Counted from the stretch's first letter, positions 1 through 8,460 are shown. The stretch is DNA of 64,000 nt from Bacteroidales bacterium (GCA_017480185.1 JAFVBC010000018.1:1-64000); one strand, 5' to 3'. The notes: generated by a model from the sequence alone, not told the origin. Translations and numbers: made by a program.

Positions 1-2
1 AG

Positions 3-1112
3 ATTAACCTGCCCTACATCACTGTGGCCGACGGCGTGCCGCAGCACCTGGTGATGAAACTGAGCCGTGCCAAGTTTGAGCAACTGTGCGACGACCTTAT
101 CCGCGCCACCATCGAGCCTTGCCGTCAAGCTATGCGCGACGCTGGCCTCAGCAATAGCGACATCAACGAGGTTATCCTCGTCGGCGGCTCGAGCCGTATC
201 CCCGCCGTGCAAAAGAAAGTGGAAGAGTTCTTCGGCAAGACCCCCAGAAAGGGCGTGAACCCCGACGAGGTGGTGGCTATCGGCGCCGCTATTCAAGGCG
301 GTGTGCTCACCGGCGAGGTGAAGGATGTGCTGCTGCTCGACGTAACGCCCCTCTCGCTTGGTATCGAGACCCTTGGCGGCGTAATGACCAAGCTCATCGA
401 AGCCAATACCACCATCCCCACCAAGAAGAGCCAGGTGTTCTCGACTGCTGCCGATAATCAGCCCGAGGTTGAAATCCACGTGCTGCAAGGCGAACGCCCC
501 ATGGCCAACGACAACAAGACCATCGGCCGCTTCCACTTGGCTGGCATTCCACCAGCACCGCGCGGAGTGCCTCAAATCGAAGTAACCTTCGATATTGATG
601 CCAACGGCATCCTCAATGTCAGTGCACTCGACAAGGCCACTGGTAAGAGCCAAAACATCCGCATCGAGGCCAGCAGCGGCTTGAGCGAGGACGAGATCAA
701 GCGCATGAAAGCCGAGGCCGAGGCGCACGCCGACGCCGACAAGAAGGCTAAAGAGGAGATTGAGAAAATCAACGGTGCCGACGGTATGATCTTCCAGAGC
801 GAGAAGAACCTCAAGGAATACGGCGACAAGATTCCTGCCGACAAAAAGAGTGCCATCGAGAGTGCCCTCAACGAACTGAAGGCCGCCCACAGCGCCCGCA
901 ACGTCCAGCAGATAGATGCCGCCATGGCCAAGATAAACACCGCCTGGCAAGCCGCCAGCGAGGACATGTACAAAGCCCAGCAGCAAGCCGGTCCACAAGG
1001 AGGCGCCGCCGGCTTCGACCCCAACAACATGGGTGGTAACCCTGGCGCAGGCCAGCAGCCCAATAACGGCGACGACAACGTCACCGACGTGGACTACGAG
1101 GAAGTAAAATAA
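3..1112 (+). CDS. dnaK: Molecular chaperone DnaK (Hsp70), 3' part only
   Basis: The frame is open at the left edge, so only about 369 C-terminal residues are present; full DnaK is about 640. DnaK is an ATP-driven cytoplasmic chaperone that binds exposed hydrophobic segments and works with DnaJ and GrpE, whose genes lie at 27.4-29.1 kb here. Visible are the end of the ATPase domain ([11 protein letters not shown]), the linker ([15 protein letters not shown]), the beta-sandwich substrate-binding domain and the helical lid rich in Lys, Glu and Ala. A Gly/Gln/Asn-rich tail ends in EEVK, as in other bacterial DnaK. The gene is GC-rich, unlike the island that starts right after it. Identification is certain. 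Confidence 0.98.
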   Translation: MNLPYITVADGVPQHLVMKLSRAKFEQLCDDLIRATIEPCRQAMRDAGLSNSDINEVILVGGSSRIPAVQKKVEEFFGKTPRKGVNPDEVVAIGAAIQGGVLTGEVKDVLLLDVTPLSLGIETLGGVMTKLIEANTTIPTKKSQVFSTAADNQPEVEIHVLQGERPMANDNKTIGRFHLAGIPPAPRGVPQIEVTFDIDANGILNVSALDKATGKSQNIRIEASSGLSEDEIKRMKAEAEAHADADKKAKEEIEKINGADGMIFQSEKNLKEYGDKIPADKKSAIESALNELKAAHSARNVQQIDAAMAKINTAWQAASEDMYKAQQQAGPQGGAAGFDPNNMGGNPGAGQQPNNGDDNVTDVDYEEVK

Positions 1113-1124
1113 GATTTTTCATTC

Positions 1125-1167
1125 AAGAGAGGGGAAATAGGTGACTATTTCCCCTCTCTTTTGTTTT
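1125..1167 (+). terminator. Rho-independent terminator of dnaK
   Basis: A perfect 16-bp stem (1125-1140 with 1145-1160) around the loop GTGA is followed by a T-rich run. It starts 12 bases after the dnaK stop codon and marks the boundary between dnaK and the AT-rich island. Confidence 0.93.
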
Positions 1168-1180
1168 GGGAGTATTTCAT

Positions 1181-1277
1181 GGTGAATGTGTCGGTATGTG
1201 GGCATGCTAAATATTACATTATCAAGAACGACATCAACGAGGGTGAATGTGACGGATAATTTATAGGCATACTAAAC
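1181..1277. repeat. Imperfect direct repeat, two units about 61 bp apart
   Basis: The segment from 1181 (GGTGAATGTGTCGG, then GGCATGCTAAATA) recurs from 1242 (GGTGAATGTGACGG, then AGGCATACTAAACA). The two halves keep order with slightly different spacing. They lie between the dnaK terminator and the ATPase gene. This could be an operator pair or a duplicated insertion scar; the sequence does not say which. Confidence 0.55.
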
Positions 1278-1312
1278 ACTAGCATTCTTTGAAACATGTC
1301 AGCAATTTACAT

Positions 1313-2803
1313 ATGAAGACAATCAAAAATATCAAAAGAAATCCCTTTGCACAATATAGTGCAGAAGAAGAATTAGACGCCTTGAAAGAATACTATTATG
1401 AGCAACAATATTACCAAGAATTAGTTGATTTAGCCAAAGAGGGGGTAAGCCGTTTTGTACTTGGACAAAGAGGCCAAGGTAAATCTGCAACAATTTATCA
1501 TTTATTCGATGATTTGCAGCGAAATAAAATACTTCCAGTATTAATTACAAGGTATGATAATATTCCCGAAAATAACAATGAAAATTATTTTTTGTATTCA
1601 ATAATTCAAGGAATCACGTTTGGTATAGCAAAGGAATTATATGTAAACAAGAAACTACGAAGCAAATTGAATAAATCACAGAAGACGGAAATTGCTATTC
1701 TTATAGAGGCGTTTTATGACCAACAACATGCAGATGAATTTTTGAGGTGTTCGAAAGGAATAGCTACAAAACGCCGGAAAAATGCATTAAAAAGGATTTG
1801 GAATGTTTTTTTGAAAAAGCCAGTCAACTCCTTGATTTCAGCAGGTGTACAAGTCAGTGTCCAACTAATACAGAGTTACGCAGGTGTAACTCCTGATTTT
1901 TCTATTGTCGGGCATGAATACTTCGAGGGGTTTAAGATTGAAGAATTTCAAAATGTATCTAGAGAGAAACTTGTATCATGGCCCACAGAACGTTTGATTA
2001 AAATCATTCACAATATGCAGGCCATTGCAGAAAAATTAGGTCATGAATCAATAGTAATACTATTCGATAAAATAGATGAAGTAAAAGACATTAGTACAGA
2101 TATAAACAAAGTTGCTGAATTTATATTTGATTTACTGTCAGATACAGATTTGTTATACACAAACAAACTGTCGATTGTCATGAGTTTATGGTCAGAAATC
2201 AAAAAAGCATTAAATCAAAAAGGTGTGCGTTTCGATAAGTTTAAAGAAATAGATATTCGATGGCGCAATGAGGAACTTGCCGCATTGATAAATAAACGTT
2301 TGACCTATTTTTCTATAGACAAATCAAATTCGGTATCATTTCAGTCGCTATTACCAAACAAGGATGATCAAACTAAAATATTAAAAATTGCAGATGGATC
2401 ACCGAGGTCTCTAATTACATTGTTAAGCTATATTATAAACGAAGAGTCCGAGACAAATGATATTGTATCGTTTTCTAGCAGCGCAATATATAATGGATGT
2501 TTGGCCTATTGCAAGAAATTTGATTATTACTCACAACAACCAGTACGTACTGGGAAAAATTCAGATATTATCAACTGGATAAACAGGTTGTTACGAATGA
2601 AATTAACATCATTTAGCATCCGGCAGTATTCAGACTTCTTCAAAGTGTCAAATCTCAAAACGGCACAACGTCATATAAACGACTTAATCAAATACAATCT
2701 TGTTAAAGATAGTTTATATCCAGCAAGTGATGGGACTACGTTGTATGAAGTTGTTGATCCACGAATAAACTATTTAATTGTAAACGGCATTGTGGATTTG
2801 TGA
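1313..2803 (+). CDS. P-loop ATPase, Sll1717-like, with C-terminal winged-helix-like segment
   Basis: A protein of about 496 residues. Walker A is GQRGQGKS (residues 51-58), preceded by an N-terminal region (NPFAQYSAEEELDAL) that resembles the uncharacterised Sll1717-like P-loop ATPase group. A Walker B-like strand, IVILFDKIDEV, is near residue 250. The C-terminal 80 residues (RQYSDFFKVSNLKTAQRH and on) look like a winged helix. I chose ATG 1313 over the TTG at 1289 because ATG gives the compact family-like N-terminus. No membrane segment is seen. The gene is clearly AT-richer than dnaK and stands alone, which suggests acquisition. Related STAND/KAP-like ATPases are often found in defence islands, but nothing here proves such a role. 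Confidence 0.8.
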   Translation: MKTIKNIKRNPFAQYSAEEELDALKEYYYEQQYYQELVDLAKEGVSRFVLGQRGQGKSATIYHLFDDLQRNKILPVLITRYDNIPENNNENYFLYSIIQGITFGIAKELYVNKKLRSKLNKSQKTEIAILIEAFYDQQHADEFLRCSKGIATKRRKNALKRIWNVFLKKPVNSLISAGVQVSVQLIQSYAGVTPDFSIVGHEYFEGFKIEEFQNVSREKLVSWPTERLIKIIHNMQAIAEKLGHESIVILFDKIDEVKDISTDINKVAEFIFDLLSDTDLLYTNKLSIVMSLWSEIKKALNQKGVRFDKFKEIDIRWRNEELAALINKRLTYFSIDKSNSVSFQSLLPNKDDQTKILKIADGSPRSLITLLSYIINEESETNDIVSFSSSAIYNGCLAYCKKFDYYSQQPVRTGKNSDIINWINRLLRMKLTSFSIRQYSDFFKVSNLKTAQRHINDLIKYNLVKDSLYPASDGTTLYEVVDPRINYLIVNGIVDL

Positions 2804-2902
2804 TGAATACTACAAAGCGTAGTTTCGAATTCAAAATATGCTCAATTTTTTTCGAAATTATGAGCATGAAGTTCAAACTTCTTGCGCTTAGTATTTTGCT
2901 GG

Positions 2903-3065
2903 CTACTTCTTCTTGCTCATCAAGTCCTCAGTTGGACGGAACTTGGCGTTGGCCAGAGCGGCCTTGATGCCTTTGCCTGAGCGGAAGCGGAGGTTGACTT
3001 TCTTGCACCTTGTTGTAGAACAGCGGAATAATTAATCCTTTCTTTTGTGGTTTGACATTTGAGGA
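2903..3065 (-). pseudogene. Remnant of an HU/IHF-type DNA-binding protein gene
   Basis: Read on the minus strand, 2903-3004 encodes KKVNLRFRSGKGIKAAL followed by ANAKFRPTEDLMSKKK and a stop. That is the usual C-terminal DNA-binding tail of Bacteroidales HU-like proteins. Just upstream, in another frame, comes a piece reading KKGLIIPLFYNKVQ, so the two parts are separated by a frame change, and no start or body remains. The rest of 2804-3187 holds only AT-rich sequence, with a weak hairpin at 2837-2867 that may terminate the ATPase gene. The parent family is fairly clear; the exact subfamily is not. Confidence 0.65.
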
Positions 3066-3187
3066 ATACTGGTGCATCGGTACAGACTTTTCCTAACATG
3101 GCAAAGATAAAAATGAAATGTCTGGGTGTAATGATGAAATACTACCCGTCACCATCGCAATAGTCAGTAATATCCGCTTTCATATTA

Positions 3188-4558
3188 TTAAAGTTTTTTT
3201 GATTCTTTTTCAATTTCAATATACTCTTCGTAAGTCAGTCCCGATTTGTTGATTTTTGCAAACAACTCATTGGCTAATGACACCTTTTCTGCATCGTACG
3301 GCTTCATATACCGCTGAGGATTCACTTTCTCCTTCAGTTTCTTTAATTGCGTTTCATCAATCAGCGTAATGCCTAATTCCGTAATTGCCGTTTGCGAAAT
3401 CTCATTCAATGCCTGCTCTCCAAGGGCAACAGTCATAAGCCTTTGGTATAGTGCATTTGCTGTTTCGACTTTCTTCGTGTCGTAATTCTTCATGAAGTTC
3501 TGGGGATTGCACAGCCTTTTAAGCCTATCTTGCAATGTTTCCTCCGACATTTTCTTTTTCTTGTTTTCAATGATAGATAGCGGAATGACTGAGCCAAGCA
3601 TCAATATGGTAAGAATAGCAGCCCACCGTATGCGGTATTTTTTCAGGTTACGACTCTTGTTATCATCATACCAATTATACGTTAATCGCCAAACGGCAGT
3701 TTTTTCCAGCCTGTTGTAAACTTGGTAGTATCCATTATAGACGCCAGGATAGTCAGATTTAGCAAAAACCAATGACCTAACGCTAACATCACTACTCGGC
3801 AAGGAATAGGCACTTTTTATGTGATACTTTGACCAATCAGTTGCACACAGCATACTGTCAACACTTTCCTTCCCAAAACTGTTGCAATTATCGTCGTAAC
3901 TCCAAAGAAAAAAATATTCGTTTTCCACCATGCCTTTAAGGTTCCAGATATTGGATTTATTTCCACCTGCAAATTTGTCTCTATTTGACGATTTGGGGTC
4001 TTCTGTTTCAAACTCGTATGCACTATTAAGAGCCTCTTGTATCGTGGGCATAAAGTTATAAAAGAAATTGTAATCCTGTTTTTTTAATCCAACTTGATAT
4101 GGATATTCTATAAACTCTATAACCCCATTCCAAGCATTAATGCACTCTAGGCCATGGAACATCCACCCTGTCCATTCATTGTCCGAGTTCCAGCTGTTTT
4201 CTGATTTGTATTTGGGCTTCAACTTGTACAATTTCCAAATATCACCATATTCAGACTTCCACTGTTCAAGATATTTCCCGTAAGAATCGTTTAGCGTTCT
4301 TTGCCAATCAGATTGTGGATTGTCTCTTTTCTGAGGTCTGTCTGGAATAGATATTTGTTCGTATGCGACAGTTCTTCCAGAATAAACAACATCCATGTAG
4401 GTTGATTGATTGTCGAAATAATCACTTAATGCATTGTGTGCCTGCATCCACAGTTTCTTTTCTTTCTTGTCAACTGCCATTTTGGTAGAAAAAAAAACTC
4501 CAACAAGGCCAACAAACCATGTTGCGATAATAATCCAAATGATACTATTTCTTTTCAT
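3188..4558 (-). CDS. Uncharacterised two-TM membrane protein with a C-terminal duplicated motif
   Basis: 456 residues with no family I recognise. A first membrane helix (about residues 5-26) and a second (about 313-332) bracket a large domain, probably outside the cytoplasmic membrane, rich in Trp, Tyr and Asn. The cytosolic tail contains a duplicated motif of about 30 residues, at about 346-375 (LKRLCNPQNFMKNYD...) and about 408-437 (LKEKVNPQRYMKPYD...). The consensus is NPQ-x2-MK-x-YD-x2-KV-x2-AN-x-L. It is transcribed alone from the promoter at 4633-4660. The base composition matches the island. Function unknown. Confidence 0.75.
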   Translation of the reverse strand: MKRNSIIWIIIATWFVGLVGVFFSTKMAVDKKEKKLWMQAHNALSDYFDNQSTYMDVVYSGRTVAYEQISIPDRPQKRDNPQSDWQRTLNDSYGKYLEQWKSEYGDIWKLYKLKPKYKSENSWNSDNEWTGWMFHGLECINAWNGVIEFIEYPYQVGLKKQDYNFFYNFMPTIQEALNSAYEFETEDPKSSNRDKFAGGNKSNIWNLKGMVENEYFFLWSYDDNCNSFGKESVDSMLCATDWSKYHIKSAYSLPSSDVSVRSLVFAKSDYPGVYNGYYQVYNRLEKTAVWRLTYNWYDDNKSRNLKKYRIRWAAILTILMLGSVIPLSIIENKKKKMSEETLQDRLKRLCNPQNFMKNYDTKKVETANALYQRLMTVALGEQALNEISQTAITELGITLIDETQLKKLKEKVNPQRYMKPYDAEKVSLANELFAKINKSGLTYEEYIEIEKESKKL

Positions 4559-4632
4559 ATGTTTTATTCTATCAGTAATTGTGTTTTATGCGCTGAATTT
4601 TATTTAGTCAAACATTGGTTTGATTTTGGTTG

Positions 4633-4660
4633 CAAAGGTACTTTTTCACGATTTGGCAAA
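4633..4660 (-). promoter_or_regulatory. Bacteroidota-type promoter for the 3188-4558 gene
   Basis: On the minus strand the -7 box TACCTTTG (4633-4640) lies 16 bases after a TTTG -33 element (4657-4660). The ATG is 75 bases downstream. Confidence 0.7.
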
Positions 4661-4678
4661 ATAATAATCGGACAACCA

Positions 4679-4969
4679 TTATAAATCATTCTTGTGTGCT
4701 GCTCTATTCTTTTCTTTTTCTGCATAGGATTGTGCTTCCCTTTTTACCAAAGTGAAGTCTTTATATGTGATGGTAAGATTGCAACGCCCATCTTCATCCC
4801 AGAATTCGCTTCTCCAAATCTCAACATTACCACTGGGTGTCTGCCAAATATAAATTACACCACCAGGATTTTTTTCATCTTTGATTGTGTGTTTTCCATA
4901 TTTTCTATCGATACTTGATATGAGCCGATTGACTTGCTCTCGTGAGGAGCGTACTAATTGTACTTCCAC
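4679..4969 (-). CDS. Small hypothetical protein, 96 residues
   Basis: Begins at a GTG codon. The frame stays open about 48 bases further upstream (reading DRGISFVEV into the start) but without ATG, GTG or TTG, so either GTG 4969 is used or the gene lost its original 5' end. The product is soluble, with an alternating beta-strand pattern (GGVIYIWQTPSGNVEIWRSE) and a charged C-terminal helix. It follows the secreted protein gene at 5010-5546 by 40 bases and may be co-transcribed. No function can be assigned. Confidence 0.55.
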   Translation of the reverse strand: MEVQLVRSSREQVNRLISSIDRKYGKHTIKDEKNPGGVIYIWQTPSGNVEIWRSEFWDEDGRCNLTITYKDFTLVKREAQSYAEKEKNRAAHKNDL

Positions 4970-5009
4970 GAATGAAATGCCCCTGTCATTTTGATAAAAA
5001 CATACATTT

Positions 5010-5546
5010 CTATTTATTTAAATGCATACATTCCACTACATAGAAACCGTTTGACATCCCTATTAGGAATACGTACCCACCTCCTTGTTGAGTCGGTATC
5101 ACAAAACAGTCCTTCCCATCAACCTTTTTGGTATAGTATTCTTGTAACTCCTTTACAAGGTTAGTTATCGCATTGCGCGGAGAAAGATTATTCATTTTAC
5201 CAATGAACCGAACGCATTTCCGAATTTCACTATGTTCTATAGTGTTTGTTCCATATCCATTTAAGGGCTCCATGAAAAAGTCAATACTATAATTACAAAA
5301 TGCAGAGAAAGTATAGTCTGAAGGTACTACATCAGAATCTTGAAAATAGCCATATTGTTTCATCAGTGAAATAAAACTCGATTGTGATAAATCAACGAGA
5401 GTTATCAGATTACTTTTCGTCGGGATGATGATTTTGTGAGCGTATGCATAATCGCCAGTCATATCCCAGTATTTATAGTCTAGTTTTTGAGCATAAATAT
5501 TTCCAATGCACAAAAACGTGATGCACATGATTATTATTCTCTTCAT
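5010..5546 (-). CDS. Secreted hypothetical protein
   Basis: 178 residues starting with a typical signal peptide (MKRIIIMCITFLCIGNIYAQ), so the product is exported to the periplasm or beyond. The mature part has no motif I recognise; the C-terminus (GGYVFLIGMSNGFYVVECM) suggests beta structure. The gene lies just downstream, on the same strand, of the first structured RNA element (5605-5860), so that RNA may be its 5' leader. Confidence 0.65.
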   Translation of the reverse strand: MKRIIIMCITFLCIGNIYAQKLDYKYWDMTGDYAYAHKIIIPTKSNLITLVDLSQSSFISLMKQYGYFQDSDVVPSDYTFSAFCNYSIDFFMEPLNGYGTNTIEHSEIRKCVRFIGKMNNLSPRNAITNLVKELQEYYTKKVDGKDCFVIPTQQGGGYVFLIGMSNGFYVVECMHLNK

Positions 5547-5604
5547 TGTTTTTATTGGCGGTTTTATCCTGTTGCCTCTTCAGTTTTTATAATTTATAAT
5601 GGTT

Positions 5605-5860
5605 AAATAAAATTTCAGCTTCCAGCCATTGAGCGAGAAGCCGATATTTAAGGGCAACAAGAAAGGCGCAAATCCTTTCTGCTATTTGATTGCCACTTAT
5701 CTTGTGAGTAGGTTGTCTGGAAATTTACCTTTGGAATGATAAGTGGAGAAAGATTCGCGCCATAAGCACGAACTTCCGCAACTTTATTCTCATTCCGTTG
5801 TAAAAGAGTTTTCCAGACTATTTACTCACAGAGAACAAGAGCGTCCGCTCAATTATGTAT
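5605..5860 (-). ncRNA. Structured pseudoknotted RNA element, copy 1
   Basis: On the minus strand, in 5' to 3' order: a small hairpin from the self-complementary GAGCGGACGCTC (about 5839-5850); helix B, 5823-5830/5810-5818 pairing with 5703-5710/5715-5723; and helix A/P. In A/P, 5747-5761 plus 5738-5746 pair with 5665-5680 plus 5693-5701, crossing helix B to make an H-type pseudoknot. A G-U pair in A exists only on the minus strand, which fixes the orientation. A 7-bp hairpin followed by AAATTTTATTT near 5605-5640 could end the transcript. Copy 2 at 9370-9670 keeps all the helices with different bases. The rest of 5547-5901 shows no gene. Confidence 0.7.
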
Positions 5861-5901
5861 TTCTTCTATTTCTTCGTTTTATGTCAAATTGTTTAATTAT
5901 T

Positions 5902-6375
5902 CTATTTACTTTCTCGCTTTAGAAAGCAATACACTTTACCGTAAAACGTCCCTTCGATTGAGAATGGTGTTCCATGATGGATGTCGTTGCTTTGGCCGAG
6001 TTTACTTAACCAATATTTACCGTAACGACTTTCGCGGGAGGCGTGAGTCCACCTATTGTCTGTGGGATCATAATACAAGGCAACCTTGATATATCCGTCT
6101 TCATGTTCCCATGAGTCGCACAGTTGAAACGAGTTCTTTTGGAAGGCTTCAAGCAAGCAGGATATATCCGTTCCTTCGGAGGCTCCTGCGGGCCACCATG
6201 TCACGGCATCCAGCTCGGGAATATAGGTTCCTGACGGAGGTTGCATCCATCGGTTTTGAAAGAGTTGGAAAGCCCACGCGATGCAATTGTAGTTCGGGTC
6301 TTCTGGACTACTTATCTCGAAGAATTGGTCATCCTTTAGATTGGGGAATATATTTATGATATTGCCTTTATCCAT
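5902..6375 (-). CDS. DUF7689-like protein (possible NlpC/papain-like fold)
   Basis: 157 residues. The motif order YNCIAWAF, WWPAG, WTHASRESRYG, YWLSKLGQSNDIHH and FYGKVYCFLKR matches a widespread uncharacterised family I recall as DUF7689. The invariant Cys near the N-terminus and the later His suggest a cysteine-hydrolase-like fold, which is my inference. It has no signal peptide. The start overlaps the end of the upstream gene by 22 bases, making it the last gene of a three-gene operon with 6354-6797 and 6788-7531. Family recognition is good; activity is unknown. Confidence 0.78.
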   Translation of the reverse strand: MDKGNIINIFPNLKDDQFFEISSPEDPNYNCIAWAFQLFQNRWMQPPSGTYIPELDAVTWWPAGASEGTDISCLLEAFQKNSFQLCDSWEHEDGYIKVALYYDPTDNRWTHASRESRYGKYWLSKLGQSNDIHHGTPFSIEGTFYGKVYCFLKRESK

Positions 6376-6797
6376 AAATTGCAGGCTTCCGAAATAGTTA
6401 AATCAGGCTTGTTGGAGATTTTGCTCCCATAGATATAGTTCAATGCCCACACAAGGACGGACGGCTTCCTTTCAATTTCTTCCTTTATGAACGGCACGGC
6501 AACAATTCCCATACCTACGATTGCCTGGAAATCCTCATCGTTGACAATGGTGGCAACAGAGGAGGAAAAAACTGTTTTCTGTTCCCATGCCGCCAGGTGC
6601 ATCTGGAATTTGAACTTCTGCGCGATGTCGAACTCCTCAGCAGAAGAAATGTTTTTCACATAGTCGACATTTCTTCTCGTAGTGAGGATATTGCCAAGAT
6701 TGTCCAAATCGGAATATGCAAAAACAGGTGTTGTTGCCAACAAACCGGTGGCAAGGGTCAATACTTTTGCATGGTTGGGCAGTTGATTCAATTGCAT
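6354..6797 (-). CDS. Small cassette protein linking the TIGR04255 and DUF7689-like genes
   Basis: 147 residues. The second half (DFQAIVGMGIVAVPFIKEEI, then VLVWALNYIYG and a Trp-containing end) resembles the small proteins commonly encoded beside DUF7689-type genes, with the pattern IxxMGxxxVPxIxxEL...WxxAL. The first 28 residues are hydrophobic in the middle (VLTLATGLLATTPVFA), possibly a signal or anchor. The start overlaps the TIGR04255 gene by 10 bases and the end overlaps the DUF7689-like gene by 22, so the three are probably translationally coupled. Function unknown. Confidence 0.7.
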   Translation of the reverse strand: MQLNQLPNHAKVLTLATGLLATTPVFAYSDLDNLGNILTTRRNVDYVKNISSAEEFDIAQKFKFQMHLAAWEQKTVFSSSVATIVNDEDFQAIVGMGIVAVPFIKEEIERKPSVLVWALNYIYGSKISNKPDLTISEACNLWIKAIS

Positions 6798-7531
6798 AGT
6801 GACAGCGTCTTTTCGGTTAAGGTGTTGAAGAAGATGTTATTCTTTATCTCCCGCAGATTGTCCAAGTTATTGTCAATAGAGTCGATGCTGAACAACAACT
6901 TCTGATTGTTCAGAACATCAATATCAAAAGTGTAAAGGAATTTGCCATCAACGACACGCTCGACATTGTGGTTTACAACCGAGTAGGTGTCTGTATCGGG
7001 AATATCCATAATCAGGCGAAATCCATACTTCCGCAAAGGATAGGGTTGCGATTCTCCAGTGGCCGAGATGAAAGTGTTAATATAATCTTCGGGGGTGTCA
7101 AAATCGGGAAAAGAGAAGCGGTTGATAAACCGGATAGAGGTTCTCTGTATCTCGAATTGGCCGAAAACACGCTCTAATATACCGAGAAATTCAAGGACAC
7201 TACCTTTAAAGACATCCCACCCTTGATATCGGTCTTCGCTGACATATGTGATTGTGTCTCCCGAAATTTCCAGTTTGGTTTTCTGTTCTTTGGAAAAATA
7301 GATATAGGTTGCAATCTTGACATCTGAGGTGGCGCTGATTTTTGACACGCCAAGAGGAAGGCTGGATTTGTCAAGTCCGATGTTTACATGTGTTCCTTCT
7401 TTTCGAATGGGAAGGATGTTCTTTATCGGTCTATCTACATTATCCACTTTCTGAATAGAAAAATTCTCTGTATTCAGTTTGACTTGTGCTAATGCCACTC
7501 CGACTGGAGGGTTTTTCAATGTTGGCCACAT
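6788..7531 (-). CDS. TIGR04255 family protein
   Basis: 247 residues of a sporadically distributed family of unknown function. The N-terminus MWPTLKNPPVGVALAQVKL and the central strand RTSIRFINRFSFP are the family hallmarks. A longer reading from ATG 7582 is possible, but a -7 box (TATCTTTG) lies at 7558-7565, inside that extension. A transcript from it would begin after the upstream ATG, so I place the start at 7531. First gene of the three-gene cassette. No membrane segment or nuclease motif is seen. Confidence 0.82.
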   Translation of the reverse strand: MWPTLKNPPVGVALAQVKLNTENFSIQKVDNVDRPIKNILPIRKEGTHVNIGLDKSSLPLGVSKISATSDVKIATYIYFSKEQKTKLEISGDTITYVSEDRYQGWDVFKGSVLEFLGILERVFGQFEIQRTSIRFINRFSFPDFDTPEDYINTFISATGESQPYPLRKYGFRLIMDIPDTDTYSVVNHNVERVVDGKFLYTFDIDVLNNQKLLFSIDSIDNNLDNLREIKNNIFFNTLTEKTLSLCN

Positions 7532-7557
7532 ATCCGTTAAATATACTAATCTCGACG

Positions 7558-7565
7558 CAAAGATA
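7558..7565 (-). promoter_or_regulatory. -7 box of the TIGR04255 cassette
   Basis: TATCTTTG on the minus strand matches TAnnTTTG. It lies 27 bases before the chosen ATG and decides the start of the gene at 6788-7531. No clear -33 element is seen. Confidence 0.6.
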
Positions 7566-7582
7566 CAATTATTTTTTGACAT

Positions 7583-7973
7583 GGTGACATGGCAAAGTGG
7601 GATTGATACTTAGTATGGCGGATGATTGAAAATCAATGATGTGAAATTGAAAAAGTATTGATGTGGATAGAGTTTGACACACGGCGATTGATCTTGCAGA
7701 GCTGCGTGCAGGTCTGTTTTTCGACTGCGGAGAGATCGATTTTGCCATAGGATTGCTATTACTGTATATGACCATCAACTAGGGAGCAGTTTTTTTTGTA
7801 TTGTTACCTCGGAGGGACATAGTATTTGATTAGATTTTGAGTCGGGGGTACAACCTAAAGGCCGTCATCCCCACCAAGAAAAGCCCAGTCTTGCCTCGTC
7901 AAGCCAGGCAGGCATACCACTGTACCGCTGCTACTGCAATGGGGCGCAGAACACATGCGTACCCCTTATCGTT
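7583..7973. other. Gene-poor stretch
   Basis: No supported gene. A short plus-strand frame around 7687-7780 reads IDLAELRAGLFFDCGEIDFA and ends at a stop without a plausible start. It may be the tail of a lost gene, but I do not recognise it. The segment separates the TIGR04255 cassette promoter from the broken PIN gene. Confidence 0.4.
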
Positions 7974-8378
7974 ATGCGCAGAATAGTATTAGGCACTAAT
8001 TGTCTCCTGTAGTCGTTGCCCAGCGGCAGCCCATACCATAAAATATGGTTGAGCGTGCTGAATGGCGACACATCCCTTTGCGTCAACACCGAGATTCTGA
8101 TTGAGTATGAGGAGATCCTTGCCGCGAAGACCACAAAGGAGATAGCCCACAACGTGGTGGAAGCTATTGCCCGTTTGCATACAACACATTTTCAAGAGAC
8201 CTATATCCATTTTTGCTTGATTGAACAGGATGTAGACGACAACAAATTTGTTGACTGCGCTGTAGCCTACGATGCTGAGTATATCGTTACTAACGATGCC
8301 CATTTCAACGTCCTCAAACAAATTGACTGGCCAAAGTTGGCAATCCTAACCATACAGGAGTTTGCATCGCAGATATAA
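7974..8378 (+). pseudogene. PIN-domain toxin gene, inactivated
   Basis: The reading begins MRRIVLGTNCLL, meets a TAG at 8010-8012, then continues in frame as SLPSGSPYHKIWL to 8378. It matches the COG1569-type PIN ribonucleases of toxin-antitoxin pairs: N-terminal IVLDTN, EILIEYEEIL in the middle, DNKFVDCAVAYDAEYIVTND near the end. Two changes disable it. The catalytic Asp of DTN is Gly here (GGC), and a CAG-like codon has become TAG. The later acidic residues are intact. No antitoxin gene is recognisable upstream. Confidence 0.8.
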
Positions 8379-8426
8379 TGACGATACCAATCAAGAATAG
8401 GTGAAGTAAAATATGCCTTTACTATA

Positions 8427-8460
8427 AAAAAGCGAGGCCATTTGGCCTCGCTTTTTCTGT
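8427..8460. terminator. Bidirectional terminator
   Basis: The 14-base arms 8427-8440 and 8443-8456 pair through a two-base loop, with A-run and T-run at the outer ends, so it can work in both directions. It sits between the PIN pseudogene and the decayed minus-strand gene. Confidence 0.8.

Noticed and set aside
7855..7900. Short similarity to dnaK around ATCCCCACCAAGAA (compare about 415-432)
   Set aside because: Only about 20 bases, with flanks unrelated; too short to call a dnaK fragment or recombination.
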